This document shows positions 6,224 through 14,884 of a DNA stretch of 37,048 nt, in pieces (position 1 is the stretch's first letter; the number at the start of each line of letters is the position of its first letter). Under the pieces are notes generated by a model, which worked only from the letters and a program-made list of their open reading frames with translations, searched no databases and was not told the origin of the DNA. The DNA lies in the NCBI GenBank assembly GCA_016185365.1, contig JACPNP010000051.1, forward strand, positions 1 through 37,048, given 5' to 3'. The position numbers were made by a program, and so were the translations under genes. Source of the DNA: Terriglobales bacterium. Lineage in GTDB: Bacteria > Acidobacteriota > Terriglobia > Terriglobales > Acidobacteriaceae.

Positions 6224-8881
6224 ATGGGAATCTCCTCTGGAACGAAGTTAGGCCCCTACGAAATACAATCCGCGATCGGCGCGGGCGGCATGGGCGAAGT
6301 CTACATGGCAACGGACACGCGCCTGGAGCGCACCGTCGCCATCAAGGTCCTGCCCTCACATCTTTCCTCCAATCCCGACTTCAAGGCGCGGTTCGACCGC
6401 GAGGCCAAGGCCATCTCCGGGCTGCAGCATCCGAACATCTGCGTGCTGCATGACGTGGGCTCGCAGGACAGCGTGGACTTCCTGGTCATGGAGTACTTGG
6501 AAGGCGAGACCCTGGCGGCGCGGCTGGACCGCAAGCCGCTGGCCCAGGATGAGGTGCTGAAGATCGGCATCGAGATCGCCGACGCGCTGGACAAGGCGCA
6601 CCGGAGCGGCATCATCCATCGCGACCTGAAGCCGGGCAACATCATGCTGACCAAGGGCGGGGCCAAGCTGATGGATTTTGGCCTAGCCAAGCCGCAGACA
6701 TTCGCCGGCAGCCAGAGCGGGGCCCCGGCGTTCTCGGCCGCTGTCACCATGACCACGCCGCAATCGCCGATCACCATGGCCGGCACGGTGGTGGGCACGG
6801 TGCAGTACATGAGTCCGGAGCAGATCCAGGGTGTCGAAGCCGACGCGCGCAGTGACATCTTCGCTTTTGGCGCTGTGCTTTACGAGATGGTCACAGGCAA
6901 GAAGCCGTTTTCCGGCAAGACCCAGCTTTCGGTGGCGGGAGCGATCCTAGAAAAGGATCCGGAGCCCATCTCCACGTTGCAACCGCTGGCCGCTCCGGCA
7001 CTCGGGCATGTGATCGAGCGAGCTCTGGCGAAAGACCCGGCGGACCGTTGGCAATCCGCGTCAGACATCAAGCAGGAGCTGCGTTGGATCAGCGAAGGCG
7101 GATCCAAAGTCGGTGTGCCCGCGGCGGCGCGTGTTTCCCGCAAGCAACGCGAGCGCCTGGCGTGGGTGACCGCCGGCATTCTGGGGCTGGTGGCGCTCGT
7201 GCTGGGAGTCGGCTATGTGATGCGGGCGCCGGAGACCCCGAGGATCTACCGGACCACGATCGTGGGGCCGGAGAGACAAGGTATCGATCCCGCCGGCGTG
7301 GCCCTTTCCGCGGACGGCAGCAAGCTGGCATTCGTCGCGGCCGGTGAGAGTGGCGCGATCCAGCTTTGGGTGCGGGCCCTTGATTCCCTTACGGCGCAAC
7401 CACTTTCCGGGTCGGACGGCGCGAGTTTTCCTTTTTGGTCGCCGGACGGGAAGCGCATCGGGTTCTTCGCGCAAGGCAAGCTGAAGGTCATTGAAGCCGG
7501 TGGAGGCGGCGTGCAAACGCTGACCAATGCGACCGACGGACGCGGCGGAAGCTGGAGCAAAGACGGCACGATCCTGTTCGCGCCCGCGCCGAATTCCCAG
7601 ATCTACCGCATCTCCGCGGCCGGCGGCGACCCGGTGGCAGTCACGAAATTCGAGAGCGGGACCCAGGGTTCACACCGCTGGCCCGAATTCCTTCCGGACG
7701 GCAGGCATTTCCTCTATTTCACTTTTCTTCCCACGTCGGTCACGGGCGGCGGGAATCAAGGAGGCACGATCTTTGTGGCCTCCATGGACTCCGATCAACG
7801 CACCAAATTGGTGGATGCCGATGCGGCGGGACGCTATAGCAATGGTTCTCTCCTGTTCGTACGCGAGGGTAACCTGATGGCGCAGGGCTTTGACGTCAAG
7901 AGCCTGAAGATGACGGGAGAGGCCGCGTTGGTGGCCGAACAGGTGAACACGGACGTTCGCGGCATCGCCTCGTTCACATTGTCCAGCAAGGGCGAATTGG
8001 TCTATTGCCAGGGCGCGCAGGCCGCCAGCAGCGACCTGGTATGGTTCGATCGCGCCGGGAAGCGCGGCGAGATCGTCGATTCCGGCTTTTTCCAGGACGC
8101 CTACATCGCGCCCGACGGCAAGAAAGTGGCTGCCGCCAAGATCGGCACCGACGGCCATCTCGACCTGTTCCTGTATGACCTGGAGCGCAAGACGCAATCC
8201 CAATTCACATTCTCCAAAACGCGGGACGACGACCCGACCTTCTCCCCCGATGGCAGCATGATCGTGTTCGATTCCGCCACCCTGGGTCCGATCGATCTGT
8301 ATATCAAGCCCGCGAACGGGTCTAAGAAGGAAGAACTCCTGTACAAGGACGACCTCAATAAATACTCGACCAGTTGGTCTTCCGATGGAAAATACATCGG
8401 CTATGAGGCGGGGGGCGCAGCCCAGATCGACGTCTGGATCCTGCCGCTGTTCGGGGACAAGAAACCTTTTCCTTATTTCGGCAAGACCGGCCACACCCGT
8501 ACGCCGCGCTTTTCGCCGGACGCAAAGTGGTTGGCGTATCAATCGAACGAGTCCGGGCACAATGAGATCTATATCGTCGCGTTCCCGAATCCGGGCGGAA
8601 AATTCCTAGTGGGCAGCGGCACCGCGCCCGCCTGGCGCGGAGACGGCAAGGAGATCTTTTACCTGGACGACAAGAACCGCGTAACCGCGGTCGAAGTCCA
8701 GGCCAAAGGGGATAGCGTGGAGATGGGCCGGCCCAATCCATTATTCCAGACACGGCTTGCCGGTACGCTGTTCGATCCGGCCAGAGATGGCAAGAAGTTC
8801 CTGGTCATCGACCGACCGGAACAGAGCACGACCAGCCTTACGCTGGTGCTGAACTGGCAGGCCGGGCTTAACAAGCGCTGA
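6224..8881 (+). CDS. receptor-like Ser/Thr protein kinase with a C-terminal TolB/WD40-like propeller
   Basis: 885 aa. The N-terminal kinase domain (about 11-285) is complete: Gly loop GAGGMGEV (19-26), Lys41 in AIK, Glu60, catalytic HRDLKPGN (132-139), DFG (151-153), and [10 protein letters not shown] (191-200). One membrane segment follows (about 312-333). The rest, presumably outside the cytoplasm, carries repeated PD40-type beta strands ([51 protein letters not shown]), forming a propeller likely to sense ligands or bind proteins. Kinases of this build are greatly expanded in Acidobacteriota. Its targets are unknown. It is a single gene with its own promoter-like TATAAT and an apparently very short leader. 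Confidence 0.93.
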   Translation: MGISSGTKLGPYEIQSAIGAGGMGEVYMATDTRLERTVAIKVLPSHLSSNPDFKARFDREAKAISGLQHPNICVLHDVGSQDSVDFLVMEYLEGETLAARLDRKPLAQDEVLKIGIEIADALDKAHRSGIIHRDLKPGNIMLTKGGAKLMDFGLAKPQTFAGSQSGAPAFSAAVTMTTPQSPITMAGTVVGTVQYMSPEQIQGVEADARSDIFAFGAVLYEMVTGKKPFSGKTQLSVAGAILEKDPEPISTLQPLAAPALGHVIERALAKDPADRWQSASDIKQELRWISEGGSKVGVPAAARVSRKQRERLAWVTAGILGLVALVLGVGYVMRAPETPRIYRTTIVGPERQGIDPAGVALSADGSKLAFVAAGESGAIQLWVRALDSLTAQPLSGSDGASFPFWSPDGKRIGFFAQGKLKVIEAGGGGVQTLTNATDGRGGSWSKDGTILFAPAPNSQIYRISAAGGDPVAVTKFESGTQGSHRWPEFLPDGRHFLYFTFLPTSVTGGGNQGGTIFVASMDSDQRTKLVDADAAGRYSNGSLLFVREGNLMAQGFDVKSLKMTGEAALVAEQVNTDVRGIASFTLSSKGELVYCQGAQAASSDLVWFDRAGKRGEIVDSGFFQDAYIAPDGKKVAAAKIGTDGHLDLFLYDLERKTQSQFTFSKTRDDDPTFSPDGSMIVFDSATLGPIDLYIKPANGSKKEELLYKDDLNKYSTSWSSDGKYIGYEAGGAAQIDVWILPLFGDKKPFPYFGKTGHTRTPRFSPDAKWLAYQSNESGHNEIYIVAFPNPGGKFLVGSGTAPAWRGDGKEIFYLDDKNRVTAVEVQAKGDSVEMGRPNPLFQTRLAGTLFDPARDGKKFLVIDRPEQSTTSLTLVLNWQAGLNKR

Positions 8882-9009
8882 CAGCCTCCGCGCGCTTTTC
8901 CAGTGTGGCCGGGAGCGTGATGCTTTGCCTGGCGCCGTTCAGGCAGGCGTCATGCCGGGCATTCACTGTCCGCGCCGCACCCGCAATCGCCACGCCCACG
9001 CCGACTATT

Positions 9010-9015
9010 TATACT
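9010..9015 (+). promoter_or_regulatory. possible promoter of the trp cluster
   Basis: TATACT (9010-9015) with TCGCCA (8987-8992; four of six bases match TTGACA) at a 17-bp spacing. The trpC ATG begins at 9035. No leader peptide, trp attenuator hairpin or T-box was seen in 8882-9034. Confidence 0.35.
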
Positions 9016-9034
9016 GGTTCTTCTCTGTTCTCCC

Positions 9035-9883
9035 ATGACCACACTGCAAGAGATCTTGGACAGCGTGCGCGCGGACGTTGAGGCGCGAAAGCGAGCTGTC
9101 CCATTGGGCGAATTGGCCCGCCAGGCGGAACGGCTGACGCGCTCGCCGCGGCGGCTGAAGCGCGCGCTGGAGGCGGAGTCGTCGCGCGGGACCGCGGTGA
9201 TCGCGGAGCTCAAGCAGGCGTCGCCGTCGAAGGGCATGATCCGCGGCACGTTTCCGGTCGGCCGGCTGGCCCTTAGCCTGCTGCAAGGCGGAGCCAGCGC
9301 GCTGAGCGTCCTGACCGAGGAGAAGTACTTCCACGGATCGCTGCAGAATCTGCGTGAAGCATCCGCGGCCACCGGATTGCCCTGTCTGCGCAAAGACTTC
9401 ATCGTGGACGAGTACCAGTTGCTCGAAGCCGCCACGAATTCGGCGGACGCCGTGCTCCTGATCGCGGCGGCGCTGCCGGACCCGGAATACAGCATCCTCT
9501 TCCGTCGCGCGCGCGAGTTGAACCTGGATGCGCTGTGTGAGGTGCATGATGAGACCGAACTATCGCGCACCATAGCCATCGGCGCAGAGATCATCGGGGT
9601 GAACAGCCGCGACCTGAAGACGATGGAGGTCGACGAGGAGAATCCGATCCGGCTTGCTGCCAAGCTGCCGCCGAATGCAGTCAAGGTGGCGGAGAGCGGC
9701 ATCAAGAGCGCGGATGACATCCGAAGGTTGCGCGCGGCCGGGTATCAGGCATTCCTCATCGGGGAAGCGCTGATGCGGCAGGAAGATCCCGGTGCGGCCC
9801 TGGCGCAGATGATCGCACAGGCGAAAGCGCCACCCATCGGTTCGAGCGGCGTTGCGGGATGGAGCGCGGGGACGAAAGATTGA
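9035..9883 (+). CDS. trpC: indole-3-glycerol phosphate synthase
   Basis: 282 aa, a (beta/alpha)8 barrel enzyme that closes CdRP to indole-3-glycerol phosphate in tryptophan synthesis. Catalytic residues are in place: Glu58 and Lys60 in AELKQASPSKG, Lys120 in LRKDFIVDEYQ, Glu169 in LCEVHDE, Asn190 in GVNSRDL and Glu220 in VAESGI. It is a single-function TrpC, not the TrpC-TrpF fusion of enterobacteria. It overlaps trpF by 25 nt. The first gene of the cluster, preceded by a 153-bp gap. The C-terminal tail after IAQAKAPP is low-complexity. Confidence 0.96.
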   Translation: MTTLQEILDSVRADVEARKRAVPLGELARQAERLTRSPRRLKRALEAESSRGTAVIAELKQASPSKGMIRGTFPVGRLALSLLQGGASALSVLTEEKYFHGSLQNLREASAATGLPCLRKDFIVDEYQLLEAATNSADAVLLIAAALPDPEYSILFRRARELNLDALCEVHDETELSRTIAIGAEIIGVNSRDLKTMEVDEENPIRLAAKLPPNAVKVAESGIKSADDIRRLRAAGYQAFLIGEALMRQEDPGAALAQMIAQAKAPPIGSSGVAGWSAGTKD

Positions 9884-10563
9884 AGACCTGGATCAAAGTC
9901 TGCGGTACAACAAATGTCGAAGACGCGCGCGCTTCGGTCGCGGCCGGCGCCGATGCGTTAGGCTTCATCTTTGCGGGTGGGCCACGCGAGATATCGGCGG
10001 GTTCTGTTGCGGCCATCAGCGCGCAATTGCCGGAGCAGGTCGAAAGGATCGGCGTGTTCTACAACATGCCGATGGAAACACTGCTGGAGGTCGTGGTCGC
10101 GGCACATCTGACCGGAGTGCAATTGCACGGGGAAGAGCCACCGGCGTACGTGCGCACCTTTCTTGAGCGGAGACCTTCGATAGTGCGAAGGGTGATCAAG
10201 ACCATCCAAGCGGAGACGCTGCAAAGCGGAGGGCTGGGCAGTTTTCAGGGCGGGGAAGCTCTGGTGGATGCCGTGCTGATCGATTCGGGCTCGACCCGGG
10301 GCGGTCCGCGCGGCGGTACCGGACAGCCCTTCGAGTGGATGAGCGTCATGGATGACATCATCGGGCTGGAGGAACAGGTGCCGGTGATCGTTGCCGGAGG
10401 GCTCGGGCCGGAGAATGTCGGCGCCGCGATCGCACTCTTCCATCCTTTTGGGGTTGACGCCGTGAGCAGGCTCGAACAGGCAAAGGGCAAGAAGGACCAT
10501 ACCAAGCTTGCGGCATTCGTGGCGGCTGTCCGCGCCGCGGAGAGCGCCGCTGCGAGCCAATAG
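9859..10563 (+). CDS. trpF: phosphoribosylanthranilate isomerase
   Basis: 234 aa. It converts PRA to CdRP, the step before TrpC. The general base Cys15 is in KVCGTTN and the general acid Asp142 in AVLIDSGS, with GGTGQPFEW and the phosphate-binding VAGGLGPENV following. The ATG at 9859 overlaps trpC by 25 nt. A TTG at 9880 in the same frame would give the usual family start (LKTWIKVCG) and a TTGA overlap with the trpC stop, with GGGGA upstream, so the true N-terminus may be 7 residues shorter. Translational coupling to trpC is likely either way. Confidence 0.95.
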   Translation: MERGDERLKTWIKVCGTTNVEDARASVAAGADALGFIFAGGPREISAGSVAAISAQLPEQVERIGVFYNMPMETLLEVVVAAHLTGVQLHGEEPPAYVRTFLERRPSIVRRVIKTIQAETLQSGGLGSFQGGEALVDAVLIDSGSTRGGPRGGTGQPFEWMSVMDDIIGLEEQVPVIVAGGLGPENVGAAIALFHPFGVDAVSRLEQAKGKKDHTKLAAFVAAVRAAESAAASQ

Positions 10564-10593
10564 CCTTGTCAGCTAGAATCGAAGTCAGCCTTC

Positions 10594-11799
<1,206 letters not shown>

Positions 11800-11804
11800 A
11801 CGCG

Positions 11805-12250
11805 TGATCGCCGTGATCGGCGCAGATACAAATGGACGGAAAGCACAATGAGTTTGGACAAACATCTTGAGTTGCGCAAGCGAACCAAGGAGTTTGCGTT
11901 GCGTATCTTCAAAGTGACGCAATCGTTACCGAGCAATCGTGCTGGTTGGGTGTTTGGCGACCAACTACTGCGCTGCGGCACCTCGGTGGCAGCGAACTAT
12001 CGCGCCTGCGGCAGATCTCGTTCGCGCGCGGAGTTTATCTCTAAGATCTCGATCTGCCTCGAGGAAGCGGATGAAGCGGTCTTTTGGCTTGAGATGCTCT
12101 ATGAGACCGGGTTATTTCCGGAAAGCAAGCTGAAGACATTGATCCAGGAAGCGAACGAGCTAGTTGCCATCTTCAACGCCTCCCGCACCTCGGCTCGGAG
12201 TGCAAAGTGATGAAGCTGGAACGGTCCCATCACGTCGTTCACGGCGATCA
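11805..12250 (+). mobile_element. IVS-like insertion: four-helix-bundle gene bracketed by an inverted repeat
   Basis: The arm TGATCGCCGTGATCGGCG (11805-11822) is complementary to CGTCGTTCACGGCGATCA (12233-12250): 12 perfect pairs, one U-U mismatch, then five more pairs including one G-U. The arms enclose the whole gene for the IVS/S23-type protein, and the right arm lies inside the first codons of trpA. In 23S rRNA, intervening sequences that encode this protein family are likewise bounded by complementary ends. Calling this an insertion is inference. Confidence 0.4.
11848..12210 (+). CDS. four-helix bundle protein, 23S rRNA intervening-sequence (S23) family
   Basis: 120 aa, all helical. The pattern is that of the IVS/S23-type four-helix bundle family (TIGR02436): LRKRTKEFALRIFKVTQSLP, QLLRCGTSVAANYRACGRSRSRAEFISKISICLEEADEAVFWLEML, then LIQEANELVAIFNASRTSAR. 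The family was first seen in intervening sequences of bacterial 23S rRNA and includes relatives of the Avd protein of diversity-generating retroelements; no reverse transcriptase or template repeat is present here. The ATG lacks a clear Shine-Dalgarno. Its TGA overlaps the trpA ATG by one base (TGATG), so trpA may depend on its translation. Probable role: a basic, nucleic-acid-binding pentamer. Confidence 0.88.
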   Translation: MSLDKHLELRKRTKEFALRIFKVTQSLPSNRAGWVFGDQLLRCGTSVAANYRACGRSRSRAEFISKISICLEEADEAVFWLEMLYETGLFPESKLKTLIQEANELVAIFNASRTSARSAK

Positions 12251-13016
12251 TCTGATCACCAGATCACCTGGGTTAGTGGTCTATGTAACATGCGGCGATC
12301 CAAATCTGACCACGTCCAGGCGGGTCATCCTTTCCGCCATTGACGCCGGCGCGGATGTGATCGAGCTGGGCGTGCCGTTCAGCGACCCGCTGGCCGATGG
12401 GCCGGTGATCCAGCGGGCCAGCGAGCGCGCGTTGCGTGTGGGCACCTCTCTTGCGGATGTCTTGAAGCTGGCTCACGAAATACGACACGAACGGCCCGGG
12501 GCCGGGTTGGTCATCTTTTCGTATTTGAATCCGGTCATTCGGTTCGGTATGGAGCGATTCGCGAGCGAGGCGAGAGCGGCGGGCGTGGATGGCGTCCTGC
12601 TGACGGACATGACCATCGAAGAAGCCGATGACTATCGGAGGCTAATGCAGGCACATGGGCTCAGCACGATCTTCCTGGCGGCGCCCACCAGTCCGGATGC
12701 GCGGCTGAAGAAGATCGCCGAGGCGTCCCAGGGGTTTGTCTACGCGGTCTCACGCACGGGGATCACCGGCACACACCAGCAAGCCGATCTGAAGGGTGAA
12801 ACGATGCGATTGGTGCGACGCATCAAGAAGTTCACGAAGTTGCCGGTCGCCGTGGGATTCGGGATCTCAACCGCGGAGCACTTCCGCGAGGTGGGGCGAT
12901 TCGCCGACGCGGCGGTGGTGGGCAGCGCCATCGTGAAGATGATCGAAGAGAATCCCGGGCAAGAAGCAGAAGCCGTAGGAGTGTTCATAAGGCAGCTCCG
13001 CCACGGGGTCATTTAG
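12210..13016 (+). CDS. trpA: tryptophan synthase alpha chain
   Basis: 268 aa from the ATG at 12210; a GTG one codon earlier is possible. It splits indole-3-glycerol phosphate into indole and glyceraldehyde-3-phosphate. Catalytic Glu52 (IELGVPFSDP) and Asp63 (DPLADGP) are present, with FSYLNPV, the loop SRTGITGTH, VGFGIST and AAVVGSAIVKMI. The body is normal from VVYVTCGDP on, but residues 6-20 are odd: they are encoded by an inverted-repeat arm and by three GATC words spaced 8 bp apart (12246, 12254, 12262). Start is coupled to the four-helix-bundle gene through TGATG. It is 12 nt from scoA. Confidence 0.93.
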   Translation: MKLERSHHVVHGDHLITRSPGLVVYVTCGDPNLTTSRRVILSAIDAGADVIELGVPFSDPLADGPVIQRASERALRVGTSLADVLKLAHEIRHERPGAGLVIFSYLNPVIRFGMERFASEARAAGVDGVLLTDMTIEEADDYRRLMQAHGLSTIFLAAPTSPDARLKKIAEASQGFVYAVSRTGITGTHQQADLKGETMRLVRRIKKFTKLPVAVGFGISTAEHFREVGRFADAAVVGSAIVKMIEENPGQEAEAVGVFIRQLRHGVI

Positions 13017-13028
13017 AATGGCAGGCGT

Positions 13029-13724
13029 ATGAACAAAGTCTTCACTTCCGCCGACGAAGCCATCCGCGACATCCAGGACGGCGCCGCCATCATGGTGGGC
13101 GGGTTCGGTCTGTGCGGCATCCCGGAGAATCTGATCGCCGCGCTGGTGCGCAGGGGCGTCAAGAACCTGACCACCATCTCCAACAACGTCGGCGTGGATG
13201 ATTTTGGCCTGGGCAAGTGTCTCTATGCCGGGCAGATCACGCGCCACATCGGCAGTTACGTCGGCGAGAACAAGAAACTGGAAGAGATGGTGCTGACCGG
13301 GCAGATCGACTTGCAACTTTTGCCGCAGGGCACGTTTTCCGAGTGCCTGCGCGCGGGCGGCGCCGGCATCCCGGCATTTTTCACCCCCGCGGGCGTGGGC
13401 ACGGTGGTGGCGGAGGGCAAGGAGTTGCGCGAGTTCGATGGCCGCACGTATGTGATGGAACACGCCCTCAAGGCGGATTTTGCGTTGATCAAGGCCTGGA
13501 AGGGCGACAAGTGGGGCAACCTGGTGTATCGCAAGACCGCGCGCAATTTCAATCCGATGATGGCGGCGGCGGCCAGGATGACGATCGCGGAGGTCGAGCA
13601 CCTGGTGGAGCCGGGCGAACTGGATCCTGATCTTGTCCACACGCCGGGGATCTACGTGCAGAGGATACTGCAGGGCAAGAATTATGAAAAACGGATCGAA
13701 CGAAGGACGCTGCGGAAGAATTGA
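13029..13724 (+). CDS. scoA: 3-oxoacid CoA-transferase subunit A
   Basis: 231 aa, normal for the alpha subunit of succinyl-CoA:3-ketoacid CoA-transferase. Signature GGFGLCGIPENLI (residues 24-36), then NVGVDDFGLG and MVLTGQIDLQLLPQGTFSE, FFTPAGVGT and KADFALIKAWKGDKWGNLVYRKTARNFNP, as in ScoA. With ScoB it would move CoA between succinyl-CoA and acetoacetate or a related 3-oxo acid. It starts 12 nt after trpA with GGCAGG upstream, so it probably belongs to the same transcript. A DUF1232 gene separates it from scoB. Confidence 0.94.
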   Translation: MNKVFTSADEAIRDIQDGAAIMVGGFGLCGIPENLIAALVRRGVKNLTTISNNVGVDDFGLGKCLYAGQITRHIGSYVGENKKLEEMVLTGQIDLQLLPQGTFSECLRAGGAGIPAFFTPAGVGTVVAEGKELREFDGRTYVMEHALKADFALIKAWKGDKWGNLVYRKTARNFNPMMAAAARMTIAEVEHLVEPGELDPDLVHTPGIYVQRILQGKNYEKRIERRTLRKN

Positions 13725-13784
13725 GCCCAGCCGAGGACCCTTCGGCCCCGCTCAGGGCAGGCTTCTAGGCCACACGGATCGGAT
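13725..13784 (+). repeat. short GC-rich palindromic spacer
   Basis: GCCGA...TCGGC hairpin followed by CCGCTCAGGGCAGGC, wording of a type that recurs between genes in many bacterial genomes. It fills the gap between scoA and the DUF1232 gene. No start signal is visible in it. Confidence 0.35.
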
Positions 13785-14171
13785 ATGAAATACAAACGGG
13801 CCATCCATGCATATAAGACCGTGCTGGCGGATGCGGAGCAGTATCGCGAGCATCCGGAAGACGCCGGCGACATCGCGCGCCGCGCGGCGGCCAAGGCCGA
13901 GGAGCATAAGGGGCCGATGCATCGGGTGTTCGAGGACCTGGCTACGTTCTTGCGTCTGGTGCGCGCCTGGTCGAAGGGTGAGTACCGATTGATCCCGTGG
14001 CGGTCGATGGCGATGGTGATCGGCGCCGTGCTTTATTTTCTGAGCCCGATCGACGCCATCCCCGACTTCATCCCGGTGATCGGTTTTGTGGATGACGCGT
14101 TCATCATCACGTTCGTGATGCGCGCCATCCGGCGGGACGTGCAGGATTTCCGCGAGTGGGAAAGCGTGTAA
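13785..14171 (+). CDS. DUF1232 (YkvA-like) membrane-associated protein
   Basis: 128 aa. The diagnostic DUF1232 core is at about residues 80-108: VLYFLSPIDAIPDFIPVIGFVDDAFII, a hydrophobic hairpin with SPIDAIPD and DD. The N-terminal 70 residues are helical and charged. The biochemical function of the family is unknown. It is inserted between the two CoA-transferase genes, 60 nt after scoA and 9 nt before scoB, so it should be made together with them. Whether that is meaningful or the result of an insertion is open. Confidence 0.85.
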   Translation: MKYKRAIHAYKTVLADAEQYREHPEDAGDIARRAAAKAEEHKGPMHRVFEDLATFLRLVRAWSKGEYRLIPWRSMAMVIGAVLYFLSPIDAIPDFIPVIGFVDDAFIITFVMRAIRRDVQDFREWESV

Positions 14172-14180
14172 AGGACCGCC

Positions 14181-14873
14181 ATGAGCACAACACCGGCGAA
14201 ACCGGACAGATCGAAAGACACCGAGAAGCGCGACCGCATCGTGCGCCGTGTGGCGCGCGAGCTGCGCGACGGTTATTACGTGAACCTGGGCATCGGCATG
14301 CCGACGCTGATCGCCAACCACGTGCCTCCGGGCATGGAAGTGATCCTGCAGAGTGAGAACGGGATGCTGGGCATCGGGCCGTATCCGCGTCCGGGCGAAG
14401 AAGATGCCGACCTCATCAACGCGGGCAAGGAGACGGTGAGCGAGATCCCGGGCACCTGTTATTTCGACAGCGCGACATCGTTCGCCATGATCCGCGGTGG
14501 GCACGTGGACCTGAGCGTGCTCGGCGCCATGGAAGTGGATGAGCAGGGCAATCTGGCCAACTGGATGATCCCCGGCAAGATGGTGAAGGGCATGGGTGGC
14601 GCCATGGACCTGGTCGCCAGCGCCAAGCGGCTGATCATCGCCATGGAGCACACCACGAAGGACGGCAGCCCGAAGATCCTGAAACAATGCACGCTGCCTT
14701 TGACCGGGAAGAAAGTGGTGGAGACCATCTGCACGGAGATGGCGTGGATCCGGGTGACCCCGCAAGGACTGGTGCTGGAGGAGGTCGCGCCGGGCCTTAC
14801 GGCGGAAGAAGTCCAGAAAGCGACCGAGCCCAGGCTCATCGTCAGCCCGGACCTGAAGACGATGGAGTCCTGA
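14181..14873 (+). CDS. scoB: 3-oxoacid CoA-transferase subunit B
   Basis: 230 aa. The catalytic glutamate that forms the covalent CoA thioester is Glu59 in [80 protein letters not shown] and [10 protein letters not shown] are all typical of ScoB. The start is supported by AAGGACC 8 nt upstream. It works as a complex with ScoA, encoded two genes earlier. The N-terminal 18 residues ([17 protein letters not shown]) are an extra charged tail. Confidence 0.94.
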   Translation: MSTTPAKPDRSKDTEKRDRIVRRVARELRDGYYVNLGIGMPTLIANHVPPGMEVILQSENGMLGIGPYPRPGEEDADLINAGKETVSEIPGTCYFDSATSFAMIRGGHVDLSVLGAMEVDEQGNLANWMIPGKMVKGMGGAMDLVASAKRLIIAMEHTTKDGSPKILKQCTLPLTGKKVVETICTEMAWIRVTPQGLVLEEVAPGLTAEEVQKATEPRLIVSPDLKTMES

Positions 14874-14884
14874 GAGCAGCTACA

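Noticed and set aside
8882..9034. trp attenuator or T-box ahead of trpC
   Set aside because: No leader peptide rich in Trp codons and no terminator/antiterminator pair could be found in the 153-bp gap.
11848..12210. Diversity-generating retroelement with an Avd-like protein
   Set aside because: The four-helix-bundle fold is related to Avd, but no reverse transcriptase and no template/variable repeat pair is present.
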